DNA from: an uncultured Gammaproteobacteria bacterium
GTDB taxonomy: Bacteria; Pseudomonadota; Gammaproteobacteria; GCA-002705445; GCA-002716945
Reading direction: 5' to 3'
NCBI GenBank assembly: GCA_902521725.1
Contig: CABYTF010000001.1
Span: 1 to 64,000, forward strand
Length of the DNA: 64,000 nt
In this document: positions 1 to 8,933 of the stretch, in pieces
Numbering within the stretch: the first letter of the stretch is position 1
Layout of the letters: the number at the start of each line of letters is the position of its first letter
The notes under the pieces: model-generated
Seen by the model: only the letters and a program-made list of their open reading frames with translations
What the model was told of the DNA's origin: nothing
Databases searched by the model: none
Position numbers and translations under genes: made by a program

Positions 1-85
1 TGTATCCACTATTACTAAGATCGGGATAGAGGAATTAACAGATAATATTTATGAGTTTCTAAAATATGAGAATAGAATTAAATAA
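1..85 (+). CDS. obgE: GTPase ObgE/CgtA, C-terminal end only
   Basis: Only the last 27 codons are in the window, read in frame from base 2 and ending in TAA at 83-85. The visible stretch contains VSTITKIGIEELTD, which resembles the end of an Obg G domain, where a switch-like Ser-Thr precedes a 'GI-EL' helix. The stop lies 20 bases inside proB. The order obgE-proB is common in gammaproteobacteria (established knowledge), and that order supports the call more than this short sequence does. An unrelated gene cannot be excluded from so little sequence. Confidence 0.6.
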   Translation, partial: VSTITKIGIEELTDNIYEFLKYENRIK

Positions 86-1172
86 AGCAAGTAAAATCGT
101 TATCAAGTTAGGCAGTTCTATTATTGATAATCGTGATGACATGATCATTAATGGAATATGCACTAGTATAACTGAATTCTTGAAGGAGAATAAGGAGGTA
201 ATGCTTGTGACCTCGGGGGCAATATCACAAGGCATGAAGATAATGGGTGTTAAAAATAAGCCAAAAGATATTAAAATGCTTCAGTCACTAGCAGCAGTTG
301 GGCAACAAAAGCTTATGTTAATGTATGAGAAAATATTTTCTGAACACGATTTTCAAACTGCACAAATACTCATAACGCACAATGATATCAACGATAGAGT
401 TCGCTACTTAAATATTAAAGGAACGCTGGAGGAATTATTAAGTAATGGAGTCATACCAATTATTAATGAAAACGATGTTGTATCAACAGAGGAAATCAAG
501 TTTGGTGATAATGATAATTTAGCATCCATGATAGCGAATCTAGTAGATGCAGATTTACTTATTATTCTCACTGATCAAAACGGTATGTATGATAAAAATC
601 CTGACAGCTATAAAGACGCCAAACTGATCAATAGGATTAAAATTGAGGATCTTAAAGATTTTGATTCTGACTTTAGTACTCATAGTGAGATTGGTACCGG
701 AGGATTTAACACTAAAATACAAGCAGCTAAACGAGCTGATCTGTCAAATACATACACAGTTATAGCAAATGGACTAGAGAAAAACATTCTCAATGATATA
801 TTTACAAATAATGATGCCGGTACATTATTCATACCAAGTGAAAAAAAAATCAGTGCAAAAAAACAGTGGTTAGATACAACAGATAGTAGAGGGTCAATTA
901 TAATTGATGATGGTGCCTGCAAAGCTATAAATGATAATAATAGTCTTCTTCTTGTGGGTGTGAGTGCTGTCGAGGGATATTTTGAGAAAGGCGATGTGAT
1001 TCAATGCATGAATAGCAATCACTCATGTATAGCAAAAGGAATAGTGAACTATTCATCTGGGGATGTTATGAAGGCAAAAGGGAAAACCACAGATGCTATT
1101 GCAGAGGAATTAGGTGGTGAGTTCAGCAAAGAACTCATTCATGTAGATAACTTGATAATTATAGAGACTTAA
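66..1172 (+). CDS. proB: Glutamate 5-kinase
   Basis: First step of proline synthesis: ATP-dependent phosphorylation of L-glutamate in the cytoplasm. The 368-residue protein has the usual family length. An amino-acid-kinase domain starts with IVIKLGSSII at residues 11-20, carries VTSGAISQG near 48-56, and has the substrate segment GDNDNLASM at 147-155. A PUA domain fills roughly residues 275-360. The ATG overlaps the end of obgE by 20 bases and has no obvious Shine-Dalgarno site, so translational coupling is likely. The 3' end runs 14 bases into the convergent rpsT gene. Family assignment is firm. Confidence 0.95.
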   Translation: MRIELNKASKIVIKLGSSIIDNRDDMIINGICTSITEFLKENKEVMLVTSGAISQGMKIMGVKNKPKDIKMLQSLAAVGQQKLMLMYEKIFSEHDFQTAQILITHNDINDRVRYLNIKGTLEELLSNGVIPIINENDVVSTEEIKFGDNDNLASMIANLVDADLLIILTDQNGMYDKNPDSYKDAKLINRIKIEDLKDFDSDFSTHSEIGTGGFNTKIQAAKRADLSNTYTVIANGLEKNILNDIFTNNDAGTLFIPSEKKISAKKQWLDTTDSRGSIIIDDGACKAINDNNSLLLVGVSAVEGYFEKGDVIQCMNSNHSCIAKGIVNYSSGDVMKAKGKTTDAIAEELGGEFSKELIHVDNLIIIET

Positions 1173-1419
1173 TTTTGCTGTTAAGCCTAGCCTTGTGTCT
1201 AGCGGCTTTATTTTTGTGAATGATGCCTTTAGCTGCAAGCTTGTCTATGCATGAAACAGCAGTTATGAAGTCTTTCTTAGACTGTTCAGCATTTTTTTCC
1301 GAGATTGATTTTAGGACATTCTTGATGCTAGTTCTGAACTGAGATTTCTTAGCAGCATTTGCTACTCTTGCCTTTGAAGCCTGTCTGACTCTTTTTCTTG
1401 CCTGCGCGGTATTTGCCAA
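1159..1419 (-). CDS. rpsT: 30S ribosomal protein S20
   Basis: Small basic protein of 86 residues that binds 16S rRNA in the 30S body. It reads ANTAQARKRVRQ after the initiator and is rich in Lys and Arg throughout, as in the family. The start is a TTG at 1417-1419, with GGAG nine bases upstream. E. coli rpsT also begins with UUG, which is linked to autogenous control (established knowledge). A further in-frame TTG five codons upstream overlaps that ribosome site and is rejected. The gene has its own strong promoter at 1456-1484 and ends convergently inside proB. Confidence 0.96.
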   Translation of the reverse strand: MANTAQARKRVRQASKARVANAAKKSQFRTSIKNVLKSISEKNAEQSKKDFITAVSCIDKLAAKGIIHKNKAARHKARLNSKIKSL

Positions 1420-1455
1420 TGTAATTATCTCCAATAATGGGTAAAATAAACCAAG

Positions 1456-1484
1456 ATTATCTCAGTCTAGTAGACTAGTGTCAA
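1456..1484 (-). promoter_or_regulatory. Sigma-70 promoter of rpsT
   Basis: On the minus strand a perfect -35 TTGACA (1479-1484) is followed by a 17-base spacer and GATAAT (1456-1461; 5 of 6 to the -10 consensus). The spacer holds the near-palindrome AGTCTAGTAGACT (1464-1476). Expected transcription start is near 1449, about 30 bases before the TTG start codon. This is the best-scoring housekeeping promoter seen in the window. Confidence 0.8.
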
Positions 1485-1490
1485 TATAAT
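1485..1490 (+). promoter_or_regulatory. -10 element of the murJ promoter
   Basis: A perfect TATAAT lies ten bases upstream of the murJ ATG, back to back with the rpsT promoter. No good -35 is seen at 17 bases. The expected start of transcription falls at or just before base 1500, so the murJ message may be leaderless or nearly so (inference). No Shine-Dalgarno site precedes the ATG. Confidence 0.45.
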
Positions 1491-1499
1491 ACACACTTT

Positions 1500-3071
1500 A
1501 TGACAGAAGAATCGGAAAATAAAAAAGTATCAATAATTAAGTCCTCAAGCCAATTTGGCCTTACAACACTTATTTCTAGGGTAACAGGTTTTCTTAGAGA
1601 CGTGCTTTTTGCTAACTATTTTGGCGCTGGCGCCAACACAGATGCCTTCTTTGTTGCTTTTAAGATTCCAAATTTTTTTAGAAGACTATTTGCAGAGGGT
1701 GCTTTTACTCAGTCATTTGTTCCAGTATTTCAAGAATACAAATTGACTAAACCTGAGATGCTTTATGAGTTTATTCAATTCATTTTTGGTAATCTTTTCT
1801 TCGTACTTCTGGTGATTACTCTTCTTGGTATGTACTTCTCTGAGGAATTAATATATTTGTTCGCTCCAGGTTTTATTAATGATCCTACTAAGCTAACACT
1901 AGCATCAGAAATGCTTTATATAACATTCCCCTATTTATTATTTATTTCCTTGACGGCTATGTGCTCTGGAATATTTAATAGTTATAACAGATTTATTTTA
2001 TCTGGTATTACACCAGTTTTTTTAAACCTAAGCTTAATTGTTTTTACAATTTTTTCAACGACACTCTTTGTCATCCCAATAGTATCGTTATCATATGGTG
2101 TTCTAGTAGCAGGAGTTGTGCAGCTAACAATACAACTGCCACTAATGTATAAGCTTGGATTTTTAAAAATACCTAAAATTAATTTTTCTAATAAAGGATC
2201 TGTTAAAGTAATTAAACTTATGGGTCCTGCGATTATTGGTACTGCAGCGGTTCAAGTAAATTTATTAATTGATACTATTGTAGCCTCATTGCTTATTACA
2301 GGAAGTATAAGTTGGCTATATTTCTCTGATCGGTTAATCGAATTACCATTAGCTATCTTTGGTATAGCTATATCGATTGTAATGCTCCCCGTATTATCTG
2401 AATATTTTCAAAAAAGTAGAATGAATGATTATTCAGAAACTCTAGAAAAATCTATTAAACTCTCACTGCTAATAGCTATCCCATCTATGGCTGGACTAAT
2501 TATTCTCTCGGCTCCTATAGTGTCATCATTATTTATGTATGGAAACTTCCAATCTTATGATGCAAGAATGACTTCTCTCAGTTTAATCACATACAGCCTA
2601 GGGTTGCCTGCTTTTATTTTTATGAAGATACTTGTCACAGCTTTCCACTCGAGGCATGACATGAAGACACCTGTAATATATTCTTTGTTTGGAATATTGC
2701 TTAATATAATAGCTAACCTAACTGTCGTTTTTATTTATATACGACACCCTTTCGAGGGAGCTCACGCTTTTATCGCCTTAGCAACATCTTTATCTGCATG
2801 GGCTCAAGTAATACTAATGAGTTTAAGATTGAAAAAGATTAATATAATCGAAAATAATATTTTCTTTAACATGGTTTCTCTAAAAATTATACTATCTGCA
2901 ATTGCTATGGGATTAGTGATATACCTAAGTTTTGATGTATCTACTTTTGGAGATGATTCATCTCCTTATGAGAGAATTGGCTCACTGTTAGCTTATATTA
3001 TAACTGGCGCTATAGTATATTATGTTTTTCTGCGTCTATTCGGTGTCAGATTGAGTAAATTTAAAATATGA
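1500..3071 (+). CDS. murJ: Lipid II flippase MurJ
   Basis: Integral membrane protein of the MOP superfamily that moves lipid II across the inner membrane for peptidoglycan synthesis. It has 523 residues with about 14 hydrophobic segments. The N-terminal signature SRVTGFLRDVLFANYFGAG lies near residues 26-44, followed by DAFFVAFKIPNFFRRLFAEG. It is transcribed divergently from rpsT. Its stop overlaps the ribF ATG by four bases (ATGA), which suggests coupling into ribF-ileS-lspA-fkpB-ispH. Length and motifs match the family. Confidence 0.95.
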   Translation: MTEESENKKVSIIKSSSQFGLTTLISRVTGFLRDVLFANYFGAGANTDAFFVAFKIPNFFRRLFAEGAFTQSFVPVFQEYKLTKPEMLYEFIQFIFGNLFFVLLVITLLGMYFSEELIYLFAPGFINDPTKLTLASEMLYITFPYLLFISLTAMCSGIFNSYNRFILSGITPVFLNLSLIVFTIFSTTLFVIPIVSLSYGVLVAGVVQLTIQLPLMYKLGFLKIPKINFSNKGSVKVIKLMGPAIIGTAAVQVNLLIDTIVASLLITGSISWLYFSDRLIELPLAIFGIAISIVMLPVLSEYFQKSRMNDYSETLEKSIKLSLLIAIPSMAGLIILSAPIVSSLFMYGNFQSYDARMTSLSLITYSLGLPAFIFMKILVTAFHSRHDMKTPVIYSLFGILLNIIANLTVVFIYIRHPFEGAHAFIALATSLSAWAQVILMSLRLKKINIIENNIFFNMVSLKIILSAIAMGLVIYLSFDVSTFGDDSSPYERIGSLLAYIITGAIVYYVFLRLFGVRLSKFKI

Positions 3072-3985
3072 AAATATTGAATAATTTTAACGATGTATCT
3101 AAAAATCCAAAAGCTATTACGGTTGGCAACTTCGATGGTATACATAAAGGCCATCAAGCTCTCATAAACAAAACGAAGGAGATTTCAAATGAGAATAATG
3201 TTGAATCTGTGATTTTTACATTCAATAAATTACCAAAAGAGATATTTAGTCCTGATACTGTACAAAGACTCTATGATAACAAAATCAAAGAGTCCATTCT
3301 TAGTTCATATGAAATAGATACACTACTTTCTATCGATTTCAATGAAATAAAAGATTACTCAGCAGATTTTTTCTGTGAAGAGATATTAATTAAAAAGTTA
3401 AACGCACAATATTTAATAATCGGAGAAAACTTTAAGTTTGGTAAAGATAGATCAGGAGATATAGAAAAACTTAGAGAATACAATAGCAAGAAAGCTTTTG
3501 AATTAATAGTGCCAAAGCTTGAAACGCATAATGGCGTTAAAATCAGTAGTTCAAGAATTAGAAACTTACTTAATCAAGGTGACATTATTGCAGCAAGAGA
3601 GTGTTTAGGGAGAGATTATATGCTTTCTGGCACTGTTGTATCAGGAGAAAAACTAGGACGAAAGCTTGGTTATCCAACTGCGAATATAAGATTAGAATAT
3701 GATTATCCTCTTGATGGTGTGTATCTAACGAGAACTGTGATTGAGGAAAAAAATTATGTTGGATTAGCCTCCCTAGGCAACAAACCAACGTTCAATGGTT
3801 CAGAAAAGATTCTTGAAGTATTTATCTTAGACTTCGATGAGGATATTTACAGTCAAAATATTGAAGTATATTTTCTTGAGGAAATTAGAAAGCAAATTAA
3901 GTTTAGTAATGAAGATGAACTCATTAAACAAATGAATGAGGATCATAAATATGCAATAATCAATAGCAAAAAATATGGAATATAA
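3068..3985 (+). CDS. ribF: Bifunctional riboflavin kinase / FAD synthetase
   Basis: Makes FMN and then FAD from riboflavin and ATP. The 305-residue protein has an N-terminal nucleotidyltransferase domain with GNFDGIHKGHQ at 20-30 and ISSSRIRNLL near 158-167. A C-terminal flavokinase domain carries GRKLGYPTANI near 197-207. FAD made here feeds flavoproteins such as DsrL, but that is a general cell function. The gene overlaps murJ by four bases and ileS by eleven. Confidence 0.95.
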   Translation: MKILNNFNDVSKNPKAITVGNFDGIHKGHQALINKTKEISNENNVESVIFTFNKLPKEIFSPDTVQRLYDNKIKESILSSYEIDTLLSIDFNEIKDYSADFFCEEILIKKLNAQYLIIGENFKFGKDRSGDIEKLREYNSKKAFELIVPKLETHNGVKISSSRIRNLLNQGDIIAARECLGRDYMLSGTVVSGEKLGRKLGYPTANIRLEYDYPLDGVYLTRTVIEEKNYVGLASLGNKPTFNGSEKILEVFILDFDEDIYSQNIEVYFLEEIRKQIKFSNEDELIKQMNEDHKYAIINSKKYGI

Positions 3986-6752
3986 AGATACTCTAAACTT
4001 ACCTAAAACAGACTTTCCTATGAAAGCTAATCTACCTAACAGAGAACCTGATATTCTCAAATCATGGGCTCAACACTCTATATTTCAAAAAGTACTTGAT
4101 CAATCAAAAAAATCAAAAAAATATATACTTCATGATGGACCACCATATGCCAATGGCGATATACATATAGGTCATGCAGTGAATAAAATTTTAAAAGATT
4201 TTATCATTAAATCTAAAATTATGTCAGGATACCACACTCCATTCACACCAGGTTGGGATTGTCATGGTTTGCCAATTGAACTACAAGTAGAAAAAAAATA
4301 TGGGAAAGGAAAATTTAAAGATAATCCCAATGCTTTTGTTGCTGCCTGTAGAGAATTTGCAAGAAAACAAATAGAAAAGCAAAAAGCAGATTTCATAAGA
4401 TTAGGGGTATTTGCAGACTGGGATAATCCTTACACTAGTATGGATAAAGAAGTTGAATCAGGAATTGTCAAAAGCTTATCAAAAATTATAGATAATAATC
4501 ATGTTTACTTTGGGTCAAAGCCTGTCCATTGGTGTATCGAGTCTTCCTCAGCATTAGCTGAAGCTGAAGTTGAATATAAAGATATTGTTTCAAAAGCTGT
4601 ATGCGTTAAATTTAGGATTACTTCCTCTAATGAGCTGACTTTGAATAAAAATATAGATCAAAAAGCTCGTATCTCAATTCCTATTTGGACTACTACACCA
4701 TGGACTCTTCCTGCAAATAGAGCTGTTGCTATCAGCAAGGATATAGATTATTCATTAGTCCAAGTTGAAAAAGACTATTTGATCATTGCAAAAAAATTAG
4801 TCGGTTCCGTAATGGATAAAGCTGGTATCACTGAATTCAAAGTAGTAGAAGAGTCCATTAAATCTGAGATGAGCACTGTAATGTTAGAGCATCCATTTTA
4901 TGACATTAAAGTGCCTGTGATATTTGCAGAGCATGTCACTGATGAAAATGGGACGGGCGCAGTTCATATAGCCCCTGGGCATGGTACAGAAGATTATTTG
5001 GCTGGCTTAGAGCATGACCTTGAAGTATATAATCCTGTGGATGATTATGGGCGTTTTAAGAAAAGTCTTCCAATCTTTGGAGGCATGAAGGTTCGAGAAT
5101 CAAATGAGGAGATAGTATCACTTTTAAATAAAAATGAGGCGCTTCTTTTTTCCGAGGATTATGAACACTCGTATCCTCATTGTTGGAGATATAAAACACC
5201 TCTCATTTTCAGAGCAACACCGCAATGGTTTATGAGCATGGATAAATCAGCACTGCGTAAATCTATTAAAGATGATATTAAAAATATCAACTGGCTTCCA
5301 TCATGGGGTGAAGACAGGATTTTTAATATGATTGAAGGAAGGCCAGATTGGTGTTTATCAAGACAAAGATTTTGGGGTGTACCAATTCCTCTATTTTTAC
5401 ACAAAGAAACAAATGAATTGCATCCTAATACGAGTGCTATTTTAGAGGAAGCTCAGAAGATAATAAAAGGAGGTAATATAGAAGCATGGATCGATTTTGA
5501 TAAAAGATCGATTGTGAAAGATTTTGATGATTATACGGAGGTAAAAGATACTTTAGATGTTTGGTTTGACTCAGGTGTTACACACCAGACAGTTCTAAAA
5601 GATAGGGGAATTGACGAAACAGCAGATCTTTACCTTGAAGGATCGGATCAGCATAGAGGATGGTTTCAATCATCGCTTATTACATCTCATGCCATAAACA
5701 ATAAATCTCCCTATAAAAATGTTCTTACTCATGGCTTTGTTGTCGATGCTGAAGGTCAAAAAATGTCGAAGTCAGTTGGTAATATAATCTCTCCACAAAA
5801 AATAATTAAGGATAAAGGGGCTGATATTCTCAGAATGTGGGTTGCAATGACTGATTATACAAAAGAAATGACAATTTCAGAAGAGATCATCAAAAGAGTA
5901 TCTGAGTCATACAGAAGGATAAGAAATACATCAAAGTTTTTGCTTTCAAACATAAATGATTTTGATGTAAATGGGTTTGATAAAAGTAATTTACTTGTCC
6001 TTGATAAATGGATTATACATAAAGCTGAAGAGATGAATAAACAAATACAAAACGATTATGAGCAATTCAAGTTTAATAAGATTATGAAGGATGTAATTAA
6101 CTTTTGCACTCTAGAACTGGGAGGCTATTACCTAGATATTATCAAAGATCGTTTATATACATCCAAGAGTGATGGAATTCCGAGATGCTCTGCGCAAATG
6201 ACTTGTTACATATTGATGCGTTACATAAATTCATGGATTGCTCCTATACTCACCTTTACAGCAGAAGAAATATACTCAAAGATTCCAAATAGTAAAGAGA
6301 GTATTTATCTGGATGATTGGTTCTCTTACTCTGTGGATATTGATGAAAAATCTATCGAATTATTTAATAGTTTATACAACATAAAATCAGACGTATCCAG
6401 GCTAATAGAGGAAGCAAGAAATAACGAAGTAGTTGGATCATCACTTGAATGTAAAATAGAGATGATATGCAACAATAAGCTTTATGAAAAGCTCAAGCCT
6501 CTTGAAGCTGAGCTTAAGTTTATTTTTATTGTGTCTGAATTCTATCTCATCATGGGAGAGGATGATGATAATTATGTACTAGATCGAAACAATGAAAAAT
6601 TAAGAATAAACGTCCTTAAGTCTGGTAATAAAAAATGTGAAAGATGTTGGCATCTAAACGAGACGGTCGGAACAATACACGATGCTCCTACTATATGTCA
6701 AAGGTGTCATGATAATGTGCATGGTGATGGAGAATGCAGAATATTCGGCTAA
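3975..6752 (+). CDS. ileS: Isoleucyl-tRNA synthetase
   Basis: Class I synthetase charging tRNA-Ile in the cytoplasm. At 925 residues it has the normal bacterial length. HIGH is at residues 64-67 within the GDIHIGHAVNK segment, and KMSKS lies in EGQKMSKSVGN near residue 598. The editing (CP1) domain holds WTTTPWTLPANRA. The C-terminal zinc finger is complete, with CERCWH and CQRC pairs. The start overlaps the end of ribF by eleven bases and the end overlaps lspA by nineteen. Confidence 0.97.
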   Translation: MEYKDTLNLPKTDFPMKANLPNREPDILKSWAQHSIFQKVLDQSKKSKKYILHDGPPYANGDIHIGHAVNKILKDFIIKSKIMSGYHTPFTPGWDCHGLPIELQVEKKYGKGKFKDNPNAFVAACREFARKQIEKQKADFIRLGVFADWDNPYTSMDKEVESGIVKSLSKIIDNNHVYFGSKPVHWCIESSSALAEAEVEYKDIVSKAVCVKFRITSSNELTLNKNIDQKARISIPIWTTTPWTLPANRAVAISKDIDYSLVQVEKDYLIIAKKLVGSVMDKAGITEFKVVEESIKSEMSTVMLEHPFYDIKVPVIFAEHVTDENGTGAVHIAPGHGTEDYLAGLEHDLEVYNPVDDYGRFKKSLPIFGGMKVRESNEEIVSLLNKNEALLFSEDYEHSYPHCWRYKTPLIFRATPQWFMSMDKSALRKSIKDDIKNINWLPSWGEDRIFNMIEGRPDWCLSRQRFWGVPIPLFLHKETNELHPNTSAILEEAQKIIKGGNIEAWIDFDKRSIVKDFDDYTEVKDTLDVWFDSGVTHQTVLKDRGIDETADLYLEGSDQHRGWFQSSLITSHAINNKSPYKNVLTHGFVVDAEGQKMSKSVGNIISPQKIIKDKGADILRMWVAMTDYTKEMTISEEIIKRVSESYRRIRNTSKFLLSNINDFDVNGFDKSNLLVLDKWIIHKAEEMNKQIQNDYEQFKFNKIMKDVINFCTLELGGYYLDIIKDRLYTSKSDGIPRCSAQMTCYILMRYINSWIAPILTFTAEEIYSKIPNSKESIYLDDWFSYSVDIDEKSIELFNSLYNIKSDVSRLIEEARNNEVVGSSLECKIEMICNNKLYEKLKPLEAELKFIFIVSEFYLIMGEDDDNYVLDRNNEKLRINVLKSGNKKCERCWHLNETVGTIHDAPTICQRCHDNVHGDGECRIFG

Positions 6753-7222
6753 AAGGCTTGTACATTTTTTTGCTGATTATTTCTATTATAGCCTTGGATT
6801 TGTATACCAAGTTTCTTGTTTCAGGCGACAATAACACTATTATTATAAGTTCATTCATCAAGTTACATACAATTAATAATTATGGTATTGCCTTCAGTCT
6901 TTTTGATGGCTTACAAGATGGCGGTCGCTTGTTGTTAGGTTTTGTAATACTAATTGTTTTAATTTTTGTGGCTTATGAGCTATATAAAAATTTAAGATCG
7001 TCAATAAATTACCTTCTTGGCTTATCATTAGTATTGGGAGGAGGTGTAGCTAATTTTATAGATAGGTTTGATAATGGGTCTGTAACAGATTTCATAGTAC
7101 TTCACTATGAGAACATTTACTTCCCTGCAGTTTTTAACATTGCAGACCTCTCAATAAGTATTGGTGCAATATTTATAATTTTTCATCTCGCAGGAATACC
7201 TCGTGGCAGTAGTCAAATATAA
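6734..7222 (+). CDS. lspA: Lipoprotein signal peptidase II
   Basis: Inner-membrane aspartyl protease that removes signal peptides from prolipoproteins. The 162-residue protein has four hydrophobic segments. Family blocks NNYGIAFSLFDG, GGGVANFIDRF and FNIADLSIS are present, with the two catalytic aspartates in NFIDR and NIADL. It would process the lipoprotein at 50572-51003, among others. It overlaps ileS by 19 bases and fkpB by 20. Confidence 0.95.
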   Translation: MQNIRLKGLYIFLLIISIIALDLYTKFLVSGDNNTIIISSFIKLHTINNYGIAFSLFDGLQDGGRLLLGFVILIVLIFVAYELYKNLRSSINYLLGLSLVLGGGVANFIDRFDNGSVTDFIVLHYENIYFPAVFNIADLSISIGAIFIIFHLAGIPRGSSQI

Positions 7223-7634
7223 TAGCAACGTTCTGTTGCATTATTCGTTAAAGGGTAATGGTCAAGTTTTTGAGAGTACATTTGGAGGTAGCCCAATTGA
7301 GCTTAAAATTGGACAATCAAGTCTTCCTCAAATCATTGAGAGTTCGCTATATGGACTTAAGGCAGAAGATAAAAAAGAATATTCATTTTCATCAAAAAAT
7401 ATATTTGGAGTGTACGATGAGTCTAAAGTCAAAACCATGAGCCTTAACGCATTTGCAAATTACAAAGATCCAAAGCCTGGTGATATAATTGAAACTACAG
7501 AGAATGATAAATCATATTTTATTACTATATTAAATAGAATAGATGATAAAGTAGTAGTTGATTTGAATCACCCCTTGAGTAGTAAAGAAGTGGTATTTGA
7601 AGTAGAAATTTTGGATGTAAAAGATGATGCTTAA
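7203..7634 (+). CDS. fkpB: FKBP-type peptidyl-prolyl isomerase, SlpA/FkpB type
   Basis: Cytoplasmic prolyl isomerase of 143 residues. It begins at a GTG inside the end of lspA and shows the FKBP start LLHYSLKGNGQVFEST. The middle part carries the inserted chaperone-like region typical of SlpA. The conserved place between lspA and ispH in gammaproteobacteria supports the symbol. It overlaps ispH by eleven bases. Confidence 0.87.
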   Translation: MAVVKYNSNVLLHYSLKGNGQVFESTFGGSPIELKIGQSSLPQIIESSLYGLKAEDKKEYSFSSKNIFGVYDESKVKTMSLNAFANYKDPKPGDIIETTENDKSYFITILNRIDDKVVVDLNHPLSSKEVVFEVEILDVKDDA

Positions 7635-8580
7635 AAATTCGGAAATATTATTAACAGAACCTAGGGGCTTCTGTGCAGGTGTAGAAAGAGCAATAGAAAT
7701 AGTCAACCGTGCTGTAGAAATTTTTGATGAAACTATCTTTGTTAAGCATGAGGTTGTCCATAATAAACATGTAATAGAACAGCTAGTAGAAAAAGGTGTT
7801 GTTTTTGTTGAATCTCTAGAGACTGTCCCGGATCAGTCTATACTAATTTACAGTGCTCATGGTGTATCTAAGGAAATATCAGAATTAGCGATAAAAAAAA
7901 GACTTAAAGTCTTTGATGCAACATGTCCACTTGTAACTAAAGTTCATTTTGAAATACATAAATTTGCATCACAAAATATTGATGTTGTTCTTGTTGGACA
8001 TAGTGGTCACCCAGAAGTAGAGGGAACAATGGGTCAATATATATCTGAGAAAGGTAAAATTCACCTTGTCGAGACAAATGATGATATAAAGAAATTAAAA
8101 ATTGAAAATAAAAATATCGCGTATGTGACCCAGACAACTTTATCAGTTGACGATACAAAAAGTATTGTGAGTTGCCTAAAAAATAAATTTCCAAACATTA
8201 TAGGACCCAGGAAAGATGATATTTGTTACGCAACACAAAATAGACAAGAGGCTGTCAAAAAAATTTTAGAGTTTTGTGATTCATTGATTGTTGTCGGTTC
8301 ACAAAATAGCTCAAACTCTCAGCGTTTAAAAGAAATAGGGGTTCAGTATGGAATTAAGTCTTATTTGATTGATGATATAAACCAAATTAATATTGAAGAT
8401 TTGAGTGGCGATGAGGTCATAGGCATCACTGCTGGTGCCTCAGCACCTGAGGACACTGTTTCCTCTCTAGTGAAATTTCTCCTAAGCAAAGGTGCGAGGA
8501 TGTCTGATAAGAATCTATCTTTTAAGAGTGAAAATATAGCATTCTCTATTCCAAGAGAACTAAGAACACCTAATAGCTAA
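7624..8580 (+). CDS. ispH: 4-hydroxy-3-methylbut-2-enyl diphosphate reductase
   Basis: Last step of the MEP isoprenoid pathway, making IPP and DMAPP with an iron-sulfur cluster. The protein has 318 residues. The three cluster cysteines are C17 (RGFCAGV), C101 (DATCPLV) and C201 (ICYATQNRQ), all conserved. Two adjacent ATG codons are possible starts, and the first is reported. IPP and DMAPP feed ispA at 51827-52648. The 3' end overlaps the convergent dsrR by four bases with no terminator between. Confidence 0.96.
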   Translation: MMLKNSEILLTEPRGFCAGVERAIEIVNRAVEIFDETIFVKHEVVHNKHVIEQLVEKGVVFVESLETVPDQSILIYSAHGVSKEISELAIKKRLKVFDATCPLVTKVHFEIHKFASQNIDVVLVGHSGHPEVEGTMGQYISEKGKIHLVETNDDIKKLKIENKNIAYVTQTTLSVDDTKSIVSCLKNKFPNIIGPRKDDICYATQNRQEAVKKILEFCDSLIVVGSQNSSNSQRLKEIGVQYGIKSYLIDDINQINIEDLSGDEVIGITAGASAPEDTVSSLVKFLLSKGARMSDKNLSFKSENIAFSIPRELRTPNS

Positions 8581-8933
8581 TTAAAATCATGTGTCGTGTT
8601 TGAATCCAATGATTCATCTGGCTTCTTATACTCTGGATCATTCGGATTGATGAAAATGAATTGTTTATCTGAACCGTCTATAACAACATAGTCAAGTTTG
8701 GTATTTTTAAGATTTACCATTGAATCAGGGTCTATCAATATGTTTATTCCGTTTACCTTCAATTGAAGATCCTCCTCTTTAGACTGGTCAAAACCCATGA
8801 GATAGTTAAACTTTCCAGATGAGTCAACATTAAGCGATATTCGTAATGGCCACTTAGAACTCTCAGATTCCTCTGCAGCCACATTAATTTGTTTCGCCGC
8901 ATCATCACTAATTTCAAAGATTTGTTTAACCAT
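8577..8933 (-). CDS. dsrR: DsrR, IscA-like protein of the dsr operon
   Basis: Small protein of 118 residues at the distal end of the dsr operon. It has the A-type iron-sulfur carrier fold pattern (ISDDAAKQINVAAEE, then LRISLNVD and an IDPDSM segment) but contains no cysteine at all. Loss of the cluster cysteines is the known mark of DsrR, which in Allochromatium is needed for proper dsr expression rather than cluster transfer (established knowledge). It overlaps dsrN by eight bases. The identification rests on the fold pattern, absence of Cys and position. Confidence 0.85.
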   Translation of the reverse strand: MVKQIFEISDDAAKQINVAAEESESSKWPLRISLNVDSSGKFNYLMGFDQSKEEDLQLKVNGINILIDPDSMVNLKNTKLDYVVIDGSDKQFIFINPNDPEYKKPDESLDSNTTHDFN